Part shown: positions 14,495 through 23,687 of the stretch, one piece after another
How positions within the stretch are numbered: position 1 is the first letter of the stretch
Layout of the letters: each line of letters begins with the position of its first letter
Assembly: GCA_029260825.1 (NCBI GenBank)
Contig: JAJDCM010000385.1
Coordinates: forward strand, 1-40,879
From: Planctomycetota bacterium
GTDB taxonomy: Bacteria > Planctomycetota > JACOTG01 > JAJDCM01
Length of the DNA: 40,879 nt
Reading direction: 5' to 3'
The notes under the pieces: generated by a model
Told to the model about the DNA's origin: nothing
Databases searched by the model: none
What the model saw: only the letters and a program-made list of their open reading frames with translations
Position numbers and translations under genes: made by a program

Positions 14495-16903
14495 ATGATG
14501 TCGACTGAAATGACTGGGGGGCTTGTGAGAAAGAGCCCCGGGCGGATGGTAGCTACCGGGCTGGTCCTGGCTGCCGCTTTTTTCGGGCTCGCTCCAAATA
14601 GCGCACAGGCCTCCGGATTTCAGGCCGGAAAGACTCAGCTTTCCTCTCTAGCACCGGAAGATTGTCTCCTGTACACGAATCTCTCCGGACTCTCGTCCTG
14701 GAGTGAGCATCTCGAGAAGTTCGACCTGTATGACCTCTGGCAAGAGCCGGAAGTTCAGGCGTTCGTTTCGGACGCGGTCAAGCTGATCCCCCAGCTCCTG
14801 CAGGAGAATATGCCTCCTGGGAACACCGAGCTCCGGACCTTTACCGATCTGGTTCAGGGAAGGATCGAGTTCGTAGCGGGTGACCTCACCATGGTCGCGG
14901 TCGAAAATGATGTCATGCCGCTTCCGGGTATGGTGCTGGCCCTTGATGTTGGTAGCAACAAGAGGAAGTTCCAGGGTTTCCTGGATCAAGGCCTCAAAGA
15001 ATGGGCGAGACCTGAATGGTTCAGGAAGGGTGAATTCAAATACCGCGGTGTAGCGGTCCGCACCCTATCTCCTCCCGAGAAGAGCCGTGAGATTCCGGTC
15101 TTCGACCTCAAGATCTGCATGGCCTTTGTAGACAACCTGTTCCTGGTGGGTCTGAACCCCCCGTACCTGAAGAGGATCATCGACAATCGTCTGGATGGTG
15201 CCTCGAACACTCTTGCCAACAACAGTTCTTTTCGTCGATCAGTGGACAAGACCGGTGATTCGGCTCTTGCCTACACGTTTGTGAACATTCAGGGCGCTCT
15301 CTCCATGTTCGAGCGCCTGATTCCGGCCGAGGTCAAGGAGATTTGTGAGGATCTCGGTTTTGGAAATGTGAGCTCCCTTTATATGGGGACGGGGCAAGAA
15401 GACGGCATCGCCACGGATGTGGTCTACCTGGATTGCCCGGGAAAGAAAACAGGTCTTCTCAAGGTTCTTTCCCTCGGCTCGTGCAGCATGAAGGCTCTGA
15501 AGTACGCTCCCGAAAACGCATTTGCTTTCAGTTCATTCAACCTGGATCTCAACGGCGCAAAGAACGAAATTTTTGGACTCCTTGGCAAGTATGTCCCGGA
15601 AGCTCTCGAAGAAGTTCGAAGGGAAATGGCCCAAGCAGGGAGCCAAATCGGCCTCGACATCGAGAATGACATCCTGGGAGCGTTGACCGGTGAAGTCAGC
15701 ATTGTTGCCTCCATGAACCCGATGGGTGCCATGATTCCCGACGTTCTTCTTGCCTTTGGCGTTGCCGACGAAAAGAAGTTCTCCCGGCTTCTCGAGCACG
15801 GACTCGCCATGACTCGTGGCAAGGTGAAGAGTCTTTCGATGGACTTCAAGGGAGAGAAGATCCACTATCTGCGCATTCCTGATGCACCCGTCATGCCGGC
15901 CTATCGGCTTGAAGATGGGGTATTCCTGGTCACGATTTCCCCTCTGATGATGAAGAACATCATCTCTTCGACCGGATCAGGCCAGAAGGGTCTTGCTTCG
16001 GTGAAGGACTTCCAGGCTGCTCTCAAGTCCTGCGGTGGCAGTCCCAGTGTCTTCTCCTATGTTGATGGCCGTCATCTCGTGGGCTACGCCTACAATACGA
16101 TCATGCCTCTCGTTCAGGGCGCTGTCCCGCAGGAAGTGCCGGTTGACATGGCTTTGCTCCCGACCTCTGATGTTGTGGTGAAGCACCTTTCCGCGGAGAC
16201 TTTCGTTTACACCAATGATCAAGACGGCCTTCTGATGAAGAGCCGGTCTTGTGTTGGAACGTCCTTCTTCTTGTGCCTGGCGAGCCGCCTGATTGATGCT
16301 TACGGCGACATTCGCGTCCCGACTCAGGGAATGGGAATGGGTAATCCTTCCTATACTCAACACTCGGAACATCATGGAGAGTCGACTTCGACCGCCCATG
16401 CCGTGGAGACTCAGGAAAGGGGTCACGAGGCGCCACGATACGAGTCCAGGAAAAGCGCCCCCAAGGAGACCTCCTCCTATGTGGTGAAGGCAGAGCCGAA
16501 GGAGTCTTCTGCCGGTGCGCCTTCAATTGATGAAGCGATGGGAATCTATCAGTCCGGGAACCTGGAAGCGGCGATCGAGGCGTTCTCCCACGTCCTCAAA
16601 GCGGATCCGACTTCGGGCCAGGCCTATTTCTTCCGCGGGTACTCGCAGTACCAGCTCAAGAACTACGAAGAGTTCACCCGGAACTCTCGCAAAGCGGCCG
16701 AGAATGGATTCCAGACCGGGACCGCTTTCTACAACACTTGTTGTGGATATAGTTTGCTGAAGAAGAAGGGTCCTGCTCTCAAGTACCTGAAGAAAGCCAT
16801 CGAAAACGGATTCACCGACTACGACCACATGCGGGCTGATTCTGACCTCGAATTCTTGCGAGGAGAGGATGAGTTCAAGAGCATGATGAAAGGCGTGAAT
16901 TAA
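14495..16903 (+). CDS. Large secreted DUF3352-like protein with C-terminal TPR repeats
   Basis: This 802-residue protein has an export signal (MVATGLVLAAAFFGLAPNS, ending near residue 41). About 600 residues resemble the DUF3352 family, with alternating blocks such as LAPEDCLLYTNLSGLSSWSE, VFDLKICMAFVDNLFLVGLN and SALAYTFVNIQGALSMFERL. A His/Ser/Glu-rich linker follows, then tetratricopeptide repeats at about 677-802 (GNLEAAIEAFSHVLKADPTS). No enzyme motif is visible. TPR units suggest protein partners in the periplasm or at the envelope. It is a distant relative of the protein at 27118-29085 by layout. AAAGGGG at 14481-14487 supports the ATG at 14495; an in-frame ATG at 14219 lies inside the cyclophilin gene and is rejected. 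A strong terminator follows. Confidence 0.75.
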   Translation: MMSTEMTGGLVRKSPGRMVATGLVLAAAFFGLAPNSAQASGFQAGKTQLSSLAPEDCLLYTNLSGLSSWSEHLEKFDLYDLWQEPEVQAFVSDAVKLIPQLLQENMPPGNTELRTFTDLVQGRIEFVAGDLTMVAVENDVMPLPGMVLALDVGSNKRKFQGFLDQGLKEWARPEWFRKGEFKYRGVAVRTLSPPEKSREIPVFDLKICMAFVDNLFLVGLNPPYLKRIIDNRLDGASNTLANNSSFRRSVDKTGDSALAYTFVNIQGALSMFERLIPAEVKEICEDLGFGNVSSLYMGTGQEDGIATDVVYLDCPGKKTGLLKVLSLGSCSMKALKYAPENAFAFSSFNLDLNGAKNEIFGLLGKYVPEALEEVRREMAQAGSQIGLDIENDILGALTGEVSIVASMNPMGAMIPDVLLAFGVADEKKFSRLLEHGLAMTRGKVKSLSMDFKGEKIHYLRIPDAPVMPAYRLEDGVFLVTISPLMMKNIISSTGSGQKGLASVKDFQAALKSCGGSPSVFSYVDGRHLVGYAYNTIMPLVQGAVPQEVPVDMALLPTSDVVVKHLSAETFVYTNDQDGLLMKSRSCVGTSFFLCLASRLIDAYGDIRVPTQGMGMGNPSYTQHSEHHGESTSTAHAVETQERGHEAPRYESRKSAPKETSSYVVKAEPKESSAGAPSIDEAMGIYQSGNLEAAIEAFSHVLKADPTSGQAYFFRGYSQYQLKNYEEFTRNSRKAAENGFQTGTAFYNTCCGYSLLKKKGPALKYLKKAIENGFTDYDHMRADSDLEFLRGEDEFKSMMKGVN

Positions 16904-16933
16904 CGCCTGGCTACCCTGACGTCGAGAAATTTG

Positions 16934-16972
16934 AAGCCCGGTTCGGTAGAAACGCTGAATCGGGCTTTTTTT
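16934..16972 (+). terminator. Rho-independent terminator
   Basis: AAGCCCGGTTC (16934-16944) pairs with GAATCGGGCTT (16957-16967) with one G·U, and a T-run continues to 16972. It lies 31 bases after the stop of the DUF3352-like/TPR gene. Confidence 0.88.
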
Positions 16973-17040
16973 GTGAACGTTTCCGACCTTCATGAAAACG
17001 CGGGCTAGTCATCCTGGCCCGTGTTTGGTTTCTTGTCAGG

Positions 17041-17799
17041 ATGAGTGAGCAAGACAGGAAAGTCGGGTCGGCACGAACGGCAGCCATTCTCATCATTGGC
17101 AATGAGGTTCTCTCGGCCAAGGTTGCCGATCGGAACTCACCCTATCTTGTTCGGAGATGTCTGGAAGCTGGGCTAACGGTGAGGGTCATCGTTACGATTC
17201 CAGACGAGGTTGCGGTGATCTCTGGCTGGGTTCGAGATCTTGCGGACAGCCATGATTATGTCTTCACCACAGGCGGGATTGGCCCTACCCATGACGATTT
17301 GACCCTCGAGTCGGTGGCTCTTGGTCTATCCCGTCCCAGGGTTCGTCATCCTGAGATGGCTGCGGCCCTCAAAGGTTACTATGGTTCTCAAGTGACCGAA
17401 GAAGCGCTCACCATGGCAGACCTTCCGGAGGGAACAACCGTGACCTTTGTCGCCGAGGGAGAGCCACCTCTTCTTCGGGTGGCCAACGTGTTTCTTCTTC
17501 CTGGTTTTCCCGAGCTTCTTGAGGCTCAGTTTCAGGCGGCGTTGCCCGATCTTCAGGGAACCCGCGTTTTCTCGGATCGCCTGCATGTTCTTCTGACGGA
17601 GGTGGAAATCGCGGGGCTTCTTCGCGCTGTTCAGGAGGCCCATCCCCGGGTTACCATCGGCTCTTACCCATCGATCGGTAAGAGTAAATACCGGGTTCTG
17701 GTGACTCTGGATGCGACGGAGGAAGATGTTCTCTCGGTGGCACGCTCGGAGTTGGTTCGGGGGCTAGGGGACGAGGTAATTCTGGATATTGCGGACTAG
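17041..17799 (+). CDS. CinA-like molybdopterin-binding domain protein
   Basis: This 252-residue protein matches the N-terminal MoaB/MogA-like (COG1058) domain of CinA. Visible motifs are AAILIIGNEVLSAKVADRNS, then VFTTGGIGPTHDDLTLESVA and LLPGFPELLEAQF. The C-terminal NMN deamidase domain of full CinA is absent, as in several stand-alone members. These proteins are linked to pyridine nucleotide or pterin metabolism; some hydrolyse ADP-ribose or FAD. The substrate here is unknown. The ribosome site is weak (TCAGG adjoining the ATG). The last four bases, CTAG, are shared with the convergent histidine kinase gene, so both stop codons overlap. Confidence 0.88.
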   Translation: MSEQDRKVGSARTAAILIIGNEVLSAKVADRNSPYLVRRCLEAGLTVRVIVTIPDEVAVISGWVRDLADSHDYVFTTGGIGPTHDDLTLESVALGLSRPRVRHPEMAAALKGYYGSQVTEEALTMADLPEGTTVTFVAEGEPPLLRVANVFLLPGFPELLEAQFQAALPDLQGTRVFSDRLHVLLTEVEIAGLLRAVQEAHPRVTIGSYPSIGKSKYRVLVTLDATEEDVLSVARSELVRGLGDEVILDIAD

Positions 17800-18902
17800 C
17801 TGAGCGATAGTTCGACCGAGACAATGGATCCGCCTCCGGGATCACGATCGAACCGGATAGAGCCGCCGTGGGCCTCCGACACTCGATGGGCGATGGTGAG
17901 GCCAAGGCCCGCTCCCGGATTCTGGTGGCTTGCTGTCTCTTCCCGGTAGAACTTTTCAAACACCCGACTGACGTTTTCTTTCCTCACCCCGATACCCGTG
18001 TCTTTGACACGGACTTCCACGGTGCCGTCTTTCCTCGACGCGGAAATCAACACCGATCCACCGGCCGGTGTGAATTTGATGGCATTGTCGATGACATTTG
18101 AAAAGAGGACGGTAATGCTCCCGGTATGTGCGTGAATGGTCGGGAGGTCCTTGTCGCACTCGACCGTGATGGCGATTCCCTTTTCTGTTGCCATCTCGGA
18201 GAAGCTGTTCCGGACATCATTCACCACGTCACCGATGTCTGTAGGTCGTTTTACCATTTCGAAGGAATTCGATTCGGTTCGTGCCAGGTGTAGGAAGTTC
18301 TCGACAAGTTTGTTCAGGAGCTTGCTGTTCTGTCGGAGGGCTTTCAGGAATTCCTTCTGGGTCCCGGGTTCGAGATTTCGTTCGGATTCAAGAAGGGAGA
18401 CCAGCCCCTGGATAACGGTGATGGGAGTTCGTAGCTCGTGGGAGAGGTTTCGAGTGATCTTGGCCGCATAGCCGTCTTCTGTTGTGGTTCGGATCTGACG
18501 CGTTCTCTCGATACGAGTTTTTACGATCGCGAGTAGCTCCTCGATTTCGAAGGGTTTGGTGATGAAGTCATCCGCTCCGAGCTCGCGACCCTTCAGGCGA
18601 TCTTCCCTGGAGTTGCGAGCGGTGAGAAACACGAGTGGAATGGCACCGAGGCTTGAGTCGCGTCGAATGGACTCGCAGAGTTCGAATCCATCCATTCTCG
18701 GCATCATGACGTCAGCGAGAATAAGGTCGACGGATTGGCTCTGCAAGATGGTTAGCGCATCAACTCCATCTTTTGCCCAGAAGGCGACGTAGCCTTCGGC
18801 TTCCAGGGTAATCTGAAGCTGGTTGGCTAGGCTCTCCTCGTCTTCAACAACGAGGATTCGAGGAGCTATACCAAGGTCAGAAGTATTCGGTAACGTCTCC
18901 AC
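17796..18902 (-). CDS. Hybrid protein: response-regulator receiver followed by histidine kinase
   Basis: This 368-residue cytoplasmic protein starts with a receiver domain (Asp21, phospho-acceptor Asp64 in LILADVMMPRMDGFEL, Lys116 in FITKPFE). A dimerisation/phospho-acceptor domain follows with His155 in NLSHELRTPITVIQGL. The ATPase domain has NVIDNAIKFTP, VKDTGIGVRKENV, FEKFYR and GAGLGLTIAHRVSEAHGG. There is no membrane segment or PAS sensor, so its input is probably phosphorylation of, or protein binding to, the receiver. The target is not encoded nearby. The start is GTG with a weak ribosome site. It is convergent with the CinA-like gene, whose stop it shares in the palindrome CTAG. Confidence 0.93.
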   Translation of the reverse strand: METLPNTSDLGIAPRILVVEDEESLANQLQITLEAEGYVAFWAKDGVDALTILQSQSVDLILADVMMPRMDGFELCESIRRDSSLGAIPLVFLTARNSREDRLKGRELGADDFITKPFEIEELLAIVKTRIERTRQIRTTTEDGYAAKITRNLSHELRTPITVIQGLVSLLESERNLEPGTQKEFLKALRQNSKLLNKLVENFLHLARTESNSFEMVKRPTDIGDVVNDVRNSFSEMATEKGIAITVECDKDLPTIHAHTGSITVLFSNVIDNAIKFTPAGGSVLISASRKDGTVEVRVKDTGIGVRKENVSRVFEKFYREETASHQNPGAGLGLTIAHRVSEAHGGSIRFDRDPGGGSIVSVELSLS

Positions 18903-18981
18903 GGCGACACCCGGAATCTAGGGGCTCCCATGTTGGCCCTAAGGGAAAACCCGTTTCTATTGGAACTAGTATCGGGAAAAC

Positions 18982-18998
18982 CCTCAAACCCCTTGAGG
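18982..18998 (-). terminator. Candidate terminator of lon
   Basis: CCTCAA/TTGAGG with a 5-base loop lies about 100 bases past the lon stop on the minus strand and is followed by GTTTT. The stem is only 6 bp and the T-run is short. Confidence 0.35.
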
Positions 18999-19100
18999 TG
19001 TCTCGCCCTCCATCTTCCCATTCAGGAGGACGGTTGTCCGGATTCTCGAGGCCGTGTGCCGGATTCGAGATGGTCAAGAGGGGCGAGAAACGCCTTAACC

Positions 19101-21488
19101 TTATTTCCGTTTTCGGTTTGTCGTTTTCTTGGTCTTTTTCTTTTGCGACCGGCTCTTCGGAGCTGGAAAAGCTTCGTTGTGCGCCTCGTCCAGGTTCGCA
19201 ATCAGTCGAATCTCGAGGTTCTTCTTCACTTCGGCGGGTAGCTCTTCGAGGTCGATCTGATTGCCTTTGGGAATGAGGACAGTTTTCACGCCGGCACGGT
19301 AGGCGGCGAGGAGCTTGTCCTTGATTCCACCCACAGGAAGGACATGACCTCTCAGGGTGACTTCACCGGTGACGGCAAGATAGGGTCGTACAGGCTTTTC
19401 TGAGAGCAAAGACGTGATAGCAAGGAAGATAGCGACGCCCGCAGAAGGTCCGTCTTTTGGAATGGCGCCGGCGGGAACGTGAATGTGAAGGTCAGTTTCG
19501 GCGAAGAGCCGGTCATCGAGGCCAAACTGGGATGAGCGGGATCGCACGTAGCTCAGAGAAGTTTGAGCTGATTCCTTCATCACTTCCCCCAGGTGCCCGG
19601 TGAGAATCAGGCCTCCCTTCCCGCTCATCATGGTGGCTTCGATGAAGAGAATGTCTCCCCCCGTCGGACTCCAGGCGAGGCCAATGGTCACGCCGGGTAC
19701 GGATCGGCGCTCGACTTCTTCCAGAAGAAAGACAGGCGGGCCAAGATGGGTTGCGACCTGGGCGGCAGTGTTCACGGAAAGAGACGTGCTTCTTCGATTG
19801 GCGACCCGGAATGCCGCCGATCGGCAAATGCTGGCGAGTTTCTGTTCCAGGCGTCGAAGCCCAGCCTCTCGGGTATAGGACCGTATTACTTCCCGCAGTC
19901 CCCGTTTTCCAATCCGGAGGTTTGACTTCTTCAGGCCATGATCCGCAAGGAGCCTTGGAAGGATGTGCCGGTTGGCGATCTCGATCTTTTCCTCCTCGGT
20001 GTAGCCGAAGAGCTGAATGATTTCCATTCGATCGCGAAGAGCCGGCGGGACCGGATCCAGGTAATTGGCGGTAGCAATAAACATGACGTCGGAGAGATCG
20101 AACGGCACATCAAGGTAGTGATCCACAAAGGTATCGTTTTGTTGTGGATCGAGAACTTCAAGCAGGGCCGAAGCCGGGTCTCCGTGATGATCCATTCCGA
20201 GCTTGTCGATTTCATCGAGCATGAAGACCGGGTTCTTGGTGCCCGCATCTCGGAGTCCACGGATAATGCGACCCGGGAGGGCGCCGACATAGGTTCGTCG
20301 ATGACCTCGAATTTCTGCCTCGTCTCGAACTCCTCCCAGGCTAGCCCGGATGAACTTGCGTCCGGCGGCACGAGCGATCGACCGTCCTAGAGATGTCTTT
20401 CCGACTCCGGGAGGACCAACGAAACAGAGGATCGGGCCCCGATGCGTTTCCTTGAGTTTCAGAACGGCCAGGAATTCGACGATTCTCTTTTTGACCTTCT
20501 CCAGGTCGTAGTGGTCCTCATCGAGGACTGCTCTCGCCTTCCGTAAGTTGATGCGGGGTCCAAGGTGAAGCGTCCAGGGAAGAGTCGCCAGCCACTCGAC
20601 GTAATTGCGGGAAACGGCGTGTTCGGGAGAAACCGAGGGGATTCGCATCAGCCGGTCGAGTTCGCGCATTGCCTGCTCGTGGGCGGCAGGTGGGAGTTGT
20701 GCGGCAACGATCTGCTTTCGCAGCTCTTCGATTTCGGTTCGAGATTCGTCTCCCTCTCCTAGCTCGCCCTGGATTTCCTTGAGCTGTTGCCGCAGGAAAT
20801 ATTCCCGTTGGGTTTTCTCGATCGTGGCTCGAGCTTTCGTCTGGATTTTTTGGGAGAGCTCGAGCTTTGCCAGCTCCCGGGATGCAAGGGTGGTGACCAT
20901 CTCGACTCGACGGACCACATTGGCCGTTTCCAGGACGAGTTGTCTTTCCTTGGTGGGTAGCTCCAGGTTGAACGTGATGAGATTGGCGAGGTCTCCGGGT
21001 TGATCCACGTTCGCAAGAGCGAGGGCTGCTTCGTCCGGGGTCTTGGGATCGGCGTTGACGAGCTTCAGGGCGATGTCCATCAGGCCAAGAAACGCGATCT
21101 CGGATTTTTTCTTTTGCCGGCGAGGAACCTCATCAACGATGACCCGAGCACGAGCTCGGATGAACGGATCGGTCTGCACGAATCGAACGAGCCTGACGCG
21201 AGACAATCCTTGAACGATGACGTGGTGATGTCCTTCGGGAGTCTTGATGAGCCGAGTGATCTGCACCACCGTCCCCACCCGGTAAAGATCCTTGGGCATT
21301 GGATCCTCGACATCGGGTTTCGTCTGGGCAACCGTGATGAGCATCTTGTCATCGGAAACCGCGACTTCATCGATCAGCCGGATCGATCGTTCCTTCCCCA
21401 CGTTGATGGGGAAGCCGACCCGCGGAAACATCACATGGTTTTGCAGAGGGAGAACGGGAAGTTCGCCGGGTATTGTGAGGTCGGTCAT
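19101..21488 (-). CDS. lon: ATP-dependent Lon protease
   Basis: This 795-residue protein has the full LonA layout. The N-terminal substrate-recognition domain begins with LPVLPLQNHVMFPRVGFPI. A coiled helix follows around QREYFLRQQLKEIQGELG. The AAA+ module has Walker A GPPGVGKTS (358-366) and Walker B PVFMLDEIDKLG. The C-terminal protease domain has Ser682 in KDGPSAG and Lys723 in GGIKDKLL, the catalytic dyad. A Lys/Arg-rich tail (SRSQKKKTKKTTNRKRK) ends the protein. Lon degrades misfolded and regulatory proteins. It follows the Hsp20 gene with a 38-base gap on the same strand, so the two likely form a stress operon. The ribosome site is weak. Confidence 0.97.
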   Translation of the reverse strand: MTDLTIPGELPVLPLQNHVMFPRVGFPINVGKERSIRLIDEVAVSDDKMLITVAQTKPDVEDPMPKDLYRVGTVVQITRLIKTPEGHHHVIVQGLSRVRLVRFVQTDPFIRARARVIVDEVPRRQKKKSEIAFLGLMDIALKLVNADPKTPDEAALALANVDQPGDLANLITFNLELPTKERQLVLETANVVRRVEMVTTLASRELAKLELSQKIQTKARATIEKTQREYFLRQQLKEIQGELGEGDESRTEIEELRKQIVAAQLPPAAHEQAMRELDRLMRIPSVSPEHAVSRNYVEWLATLPWTLHLGPRINLRKARAVLDEDHYDLEKVKKRIVEFLAVLKLKETHRGPILCFVGPPGVGKTSLGRSIARAAGRKFIRASLGGVRDEAEIRGHRRTYVGALPGRIIRGLRDAGTKNPVFMLDEIDKLGMDHHGDPASALLEVLDPQQNDTFVDHYLDVPFDLSDVMFIATANYLDPVPPALRDRMEIIQLFGYTEEEKIEIANRHILPRLLADHGLKKSNLRIGKRGLREVIRSYTREAGLRRLEQKLASICRSAAFRVANRRSTSLSVNTAAQVATHLGPPVFLLEEVERRSVPGVTIGLAWSPTGGDILFIEATMMSGKGGLILTGHLGEVMKESAQTSLSYVRSRSSQFGLDDRLFAETDLHIHVPAGAIPKDGPSAGVAIFLAITSLLSEKPVRPYLAVTGEVTLRGHVLPVGGIKDKLLAAYRAGVKTVLIPKGNQIDLEELPAEVKKNLEIRLIANLDEAHNEAFPAPKSRSQKKKTKKTTNRKRK

Positions 21489-21526
21489 GCAGCAGAGGAG
21501 CCTTGTTGCCTAGACGCGACGGTGGC

Positions 21527-21940
21527 TTAGACGCGACGCTTGAGGAGGGTCACCACGAAATAACCGCCGACGAGGCGGGTTTCAACGACGTGGCTTTGCA
21601 CCGGACTCGGAAGTCGAAAGCGACGCTCGAAGGGCCCATGCCCGATTTCAATCCGGTGGACTTTTGTCACGCCGGCCGGGATGGGACTCTTGCGCGTACC
21701 CGTAATGACGAGGTAGTTTCCGTGGCGAGAGACCTGGATCTGATTGGGATCAACGCCCGCCAGCTCCATGATAAAAATGAGCTCGTCTTCGATCTCGTAG
21801 ACGTCAACGGCCGGATGCCAGGGTTGAACGGGAAGGATTTCAAGGTCGCGAACATCAATGGCGGTGTAGGACCATTGACTGACCCGGGTTTCCTTTGGTT
21901 TTTCCTCGGCAGCCGTAAGCGGATGCGAATCCTTTTTCAC
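21527..21940 (-). CDS. Small heat-shock protein, Hsp20/alpha-crystallin family
   Basis: This 137-residue chaperone has a short N-terminal arm and an alpha-crystallin domain from about residue 40. The strands read PAVDVYEIEDELIFIMELAG, then LVITGTRKSP, then FERRFRLPSPV and GYFVVTLLKR. The classical C-terminal I-x-I tail is missing, so oligomer assembly may differ. Such proteins hold unfolding proteins for later refolding or, here, for degradation by Lon encoded just downstream. GTG at 21940 is chosen because AGAGAGG lies 9 bases upstream; a TTG at 21949 would overlap that site. Only 56 bases separate it from the divergent glycosyltransferase gene, so both promoters are crowded there. Confidence 0.9.
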   Translation of the reverse strand: MKKDSHPLTAAEEKPKETRVSQWSYTAIDVRDLEILPVQPWHPAVDVYEIEDELIFIMELAGVDPNQIQVSRHGNYLVITGTRKSPIPAGVTKVHRIEIGHGPFERRFRLPSPVQSHVVETRLVGGYFVVTLLKRRV

Positions 21941-21996
21941 TGGACACAACCTCTCTAACCAAACAAATCGTCTGCTGGCCCGGATAATTCGTTACG

Positions 21997-23610
21997 GTGA
22001 ACCGAGACAAGAGACATGGAGATTGTAGCTTGAGCGACTTCCGGTGGCAAGCGGCTGCCAAAACCTCGATTCGGACGTGCTGGATCCTCGGAATCGGCTG
22101 CGGATTGATCTCGGCCGTCCTGGGTGGCCTTTCGATCACGGATTTGTGGAAGCCCTGGTGGGATAGTGCCATCTATATGGACCTCGCTCGTTCCATCCTG
22201 GTCCGAGGGGATTACACCTATCAGGGTGAGCCCCACACCAAGTATCCGCCGGGATTCCCTCTTTTGCTTTCGGGGGTGATCGGGAGCTTTGGCTGGAATC
22301 ATGCCATCCTGAAGGCGATCGGTGTGGCTAGCTGGGTGGGAATGACATGTCTCACCCCGTTTCTTTTCCTGAGGCGTCTTCCCCCGATCTGGCTCTTTAG
22401 CCTGACCCTGCTCGTATCCGTCTCTCCCGTGTGTCTCTTTTTCGGGACGTATGTTCTCTCGGACCTACCGTTTACCGTTCTGACGCTCCTCTGTGTCCTC
22501 ATTCTATCCGGTCGCAACAGGGAGGAGCCTCTCTCCAGGCAACGACTCGTCTGGGGAGGTGCCTTGCTTCTCGTCAGTTGCACTTTTCGTCTGGCGGGGG
22601 TCACCTTGATCGCCGCGTGGATTCTTTCCTCTCTTGGGTCTCGTCGACATGGATCGGCTTTTCTTCAGCGTTTGAAAGTCTCGTTGCTTGTGGCTCTCCC
22701 CGCGATCGTGTTCCTGGTGGGATGGGGAATTCGAGGCATGGGAAATGAATCAGTGACAACGCATGGACTGCGAGAAGGAGTCTCGTACGTCCAGGAGTTC
22801 TTCGTTGAGGATGCGGAGACATCAGGGTCTTCAGCCGCAGGTGTCTCGGGGATGGCCTCGCGGCTCCTGGATAATATACCTTACTACGCGGGGCTGGTTG
22901 GTTCGGTTTTGCGAGGAAGCAATCATGTCGCTCAGGACCCGTTACGGTCAGGGCTTTCGTCTCTCGTGGTGTTGGGGCTTCTCTTCAGCTTGATCTCCGC
23001 AAAGAACCGGTGGGGCCTTCTCGAGTGGTATTTGATCTTCTCGCTCCTTCTCTGCCTGTTCTGGCCGGCACGGGAAGACCTCCGGTTTCTTGTGCCCCTC
23101 GTCCCACTCCTGATCGGCTACTCCTTTCTCGGGTGCTTCGAGGGAATGGAGCGTCTGGCCTCCCGGTTTCTACCTGCCAGGAAGGGAAGAGCTCCACTCG
23201 ACGTTCTTGGGATTCTTTTCGGTGTCGTTCCGGCGGTTTTTGGGTTGTTTGAAGATCGGACTCTTATCGGGTATCACCGGGAAGAAACCTACATGACGGC
23301 CGGGGTTGAGGAGCTCCGCGCCATTTCCATGATCCTCAAGACGACTCCTGCAGAAACCCGGGTTGTTTCCGATCTCGCCCCGTGGGTTCATTTTTGGTCC
23401 CAGAGAAAGACCTATTCCTATCCAGGAAGCTCGAATCCCGAGGTTGTTTATCAGGGGTTGATGGAGCTAAGGGCCGACTATGTCGTCTTTACGAGCCTGA
23501 ACGCTCCCAACGTCCCGAACCTGCTCGGGGCCTTGCAGGCTCATCCGGAGAGCTTCGAAGTGGCGCACTCCGAGGGAAAGTCGGTCCTGGTTCGGGTAAT
23601 AGGATGGTGA
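21997..23610 (+). CDS. Polytopic membrane protein, GT-C (PMT/ArnT-like) glycosyltransferase
   Basis: This 537-residue protein has many membrane helices, for example ILGIGCGLISAVLGGLSI, VSLLVALPAIVFLVGWGI and LVVLGLLFSLIS. Between helices 1 and 2 the first outer loop carries DSAIYMDLARSILVRGDY and KYPPGFPLLLS. This matches the acidic loop motif of GT-C enzymes that use polyprenyl-phosphate sugars. The last 100 residues form a soluble outer domain (VHFWSQRKTYSYPG). The donor and acceptor are unknown; cell-envelope glycan or protein glycosylation is plausible. The start is a GTG without a clear ribosome site; a TTG at 22031 is an alternative. Confidence 0.8.
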   Translation: MNRDKRHGDCSLSDFRWQAAAKTSIRTCWILGIGCGLISAVLGGLSITDLWKPWWDSAIYMDLARSILVRGDYTYQGEPHTKYPPGFPLLLSGVIGSFGWNHAILKAIGVASWVGMTCLTPFLFLRRLPPIWLFSLTLLVSVSPVCLFFGTYVLSDLPFTVLTLLCVLILSGRNREEPLSRQRLVWGGALLLVSCTFRLAGVTLIAAWILSSLGSRRHGSAFLQRLKVSLLVALPAIVFLVGWGIRGMGNESVTTHGLREGVSYVQEFFVEDAETSGSSAAGVSGMASRLLDNIPYYAGLVGSVLRGSNHVAQDPLRSGLSSLVVLGLLFSLISAKNRWGLLEWYLIFSLLLCLFWPAREDLRFLVPLVPLLIGYSFLGCFEGMERLASRFLPARKGRAPLDVLGILFGVVPAVFGLFEDRTLIGYHREETYMTAGVEELRAISMILKTTPAETRVVSDLAPWVHFWSQRKTYSYPGSSNPEVVYQGLMELRADYVVFTSLNAPNVPNLLGALQAHPESFEVAHSEGKSVLVRVIGW

Positions 23611-23687
23611 GGGGATCACTCGGGAGTTAGAATACCGCGCTTTTGCGCCCGATCCCGGGCCGATTCGTGTCTCTTGAGGAGTGAGTC

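Noticed and set aside
18670-18700. GAGTTCGAATCC resembling a tRNA T-arm
   Set aside because: It lies within the receiver domain coding sequence, with no acceptor stem or anticodon arm around it.
21960-22020. TTGTCT-N17-TTATCC as an Hsp20 promoter on the minus strand
   Set aside because: Both boxes are poor matches, and the region is too short to judge.
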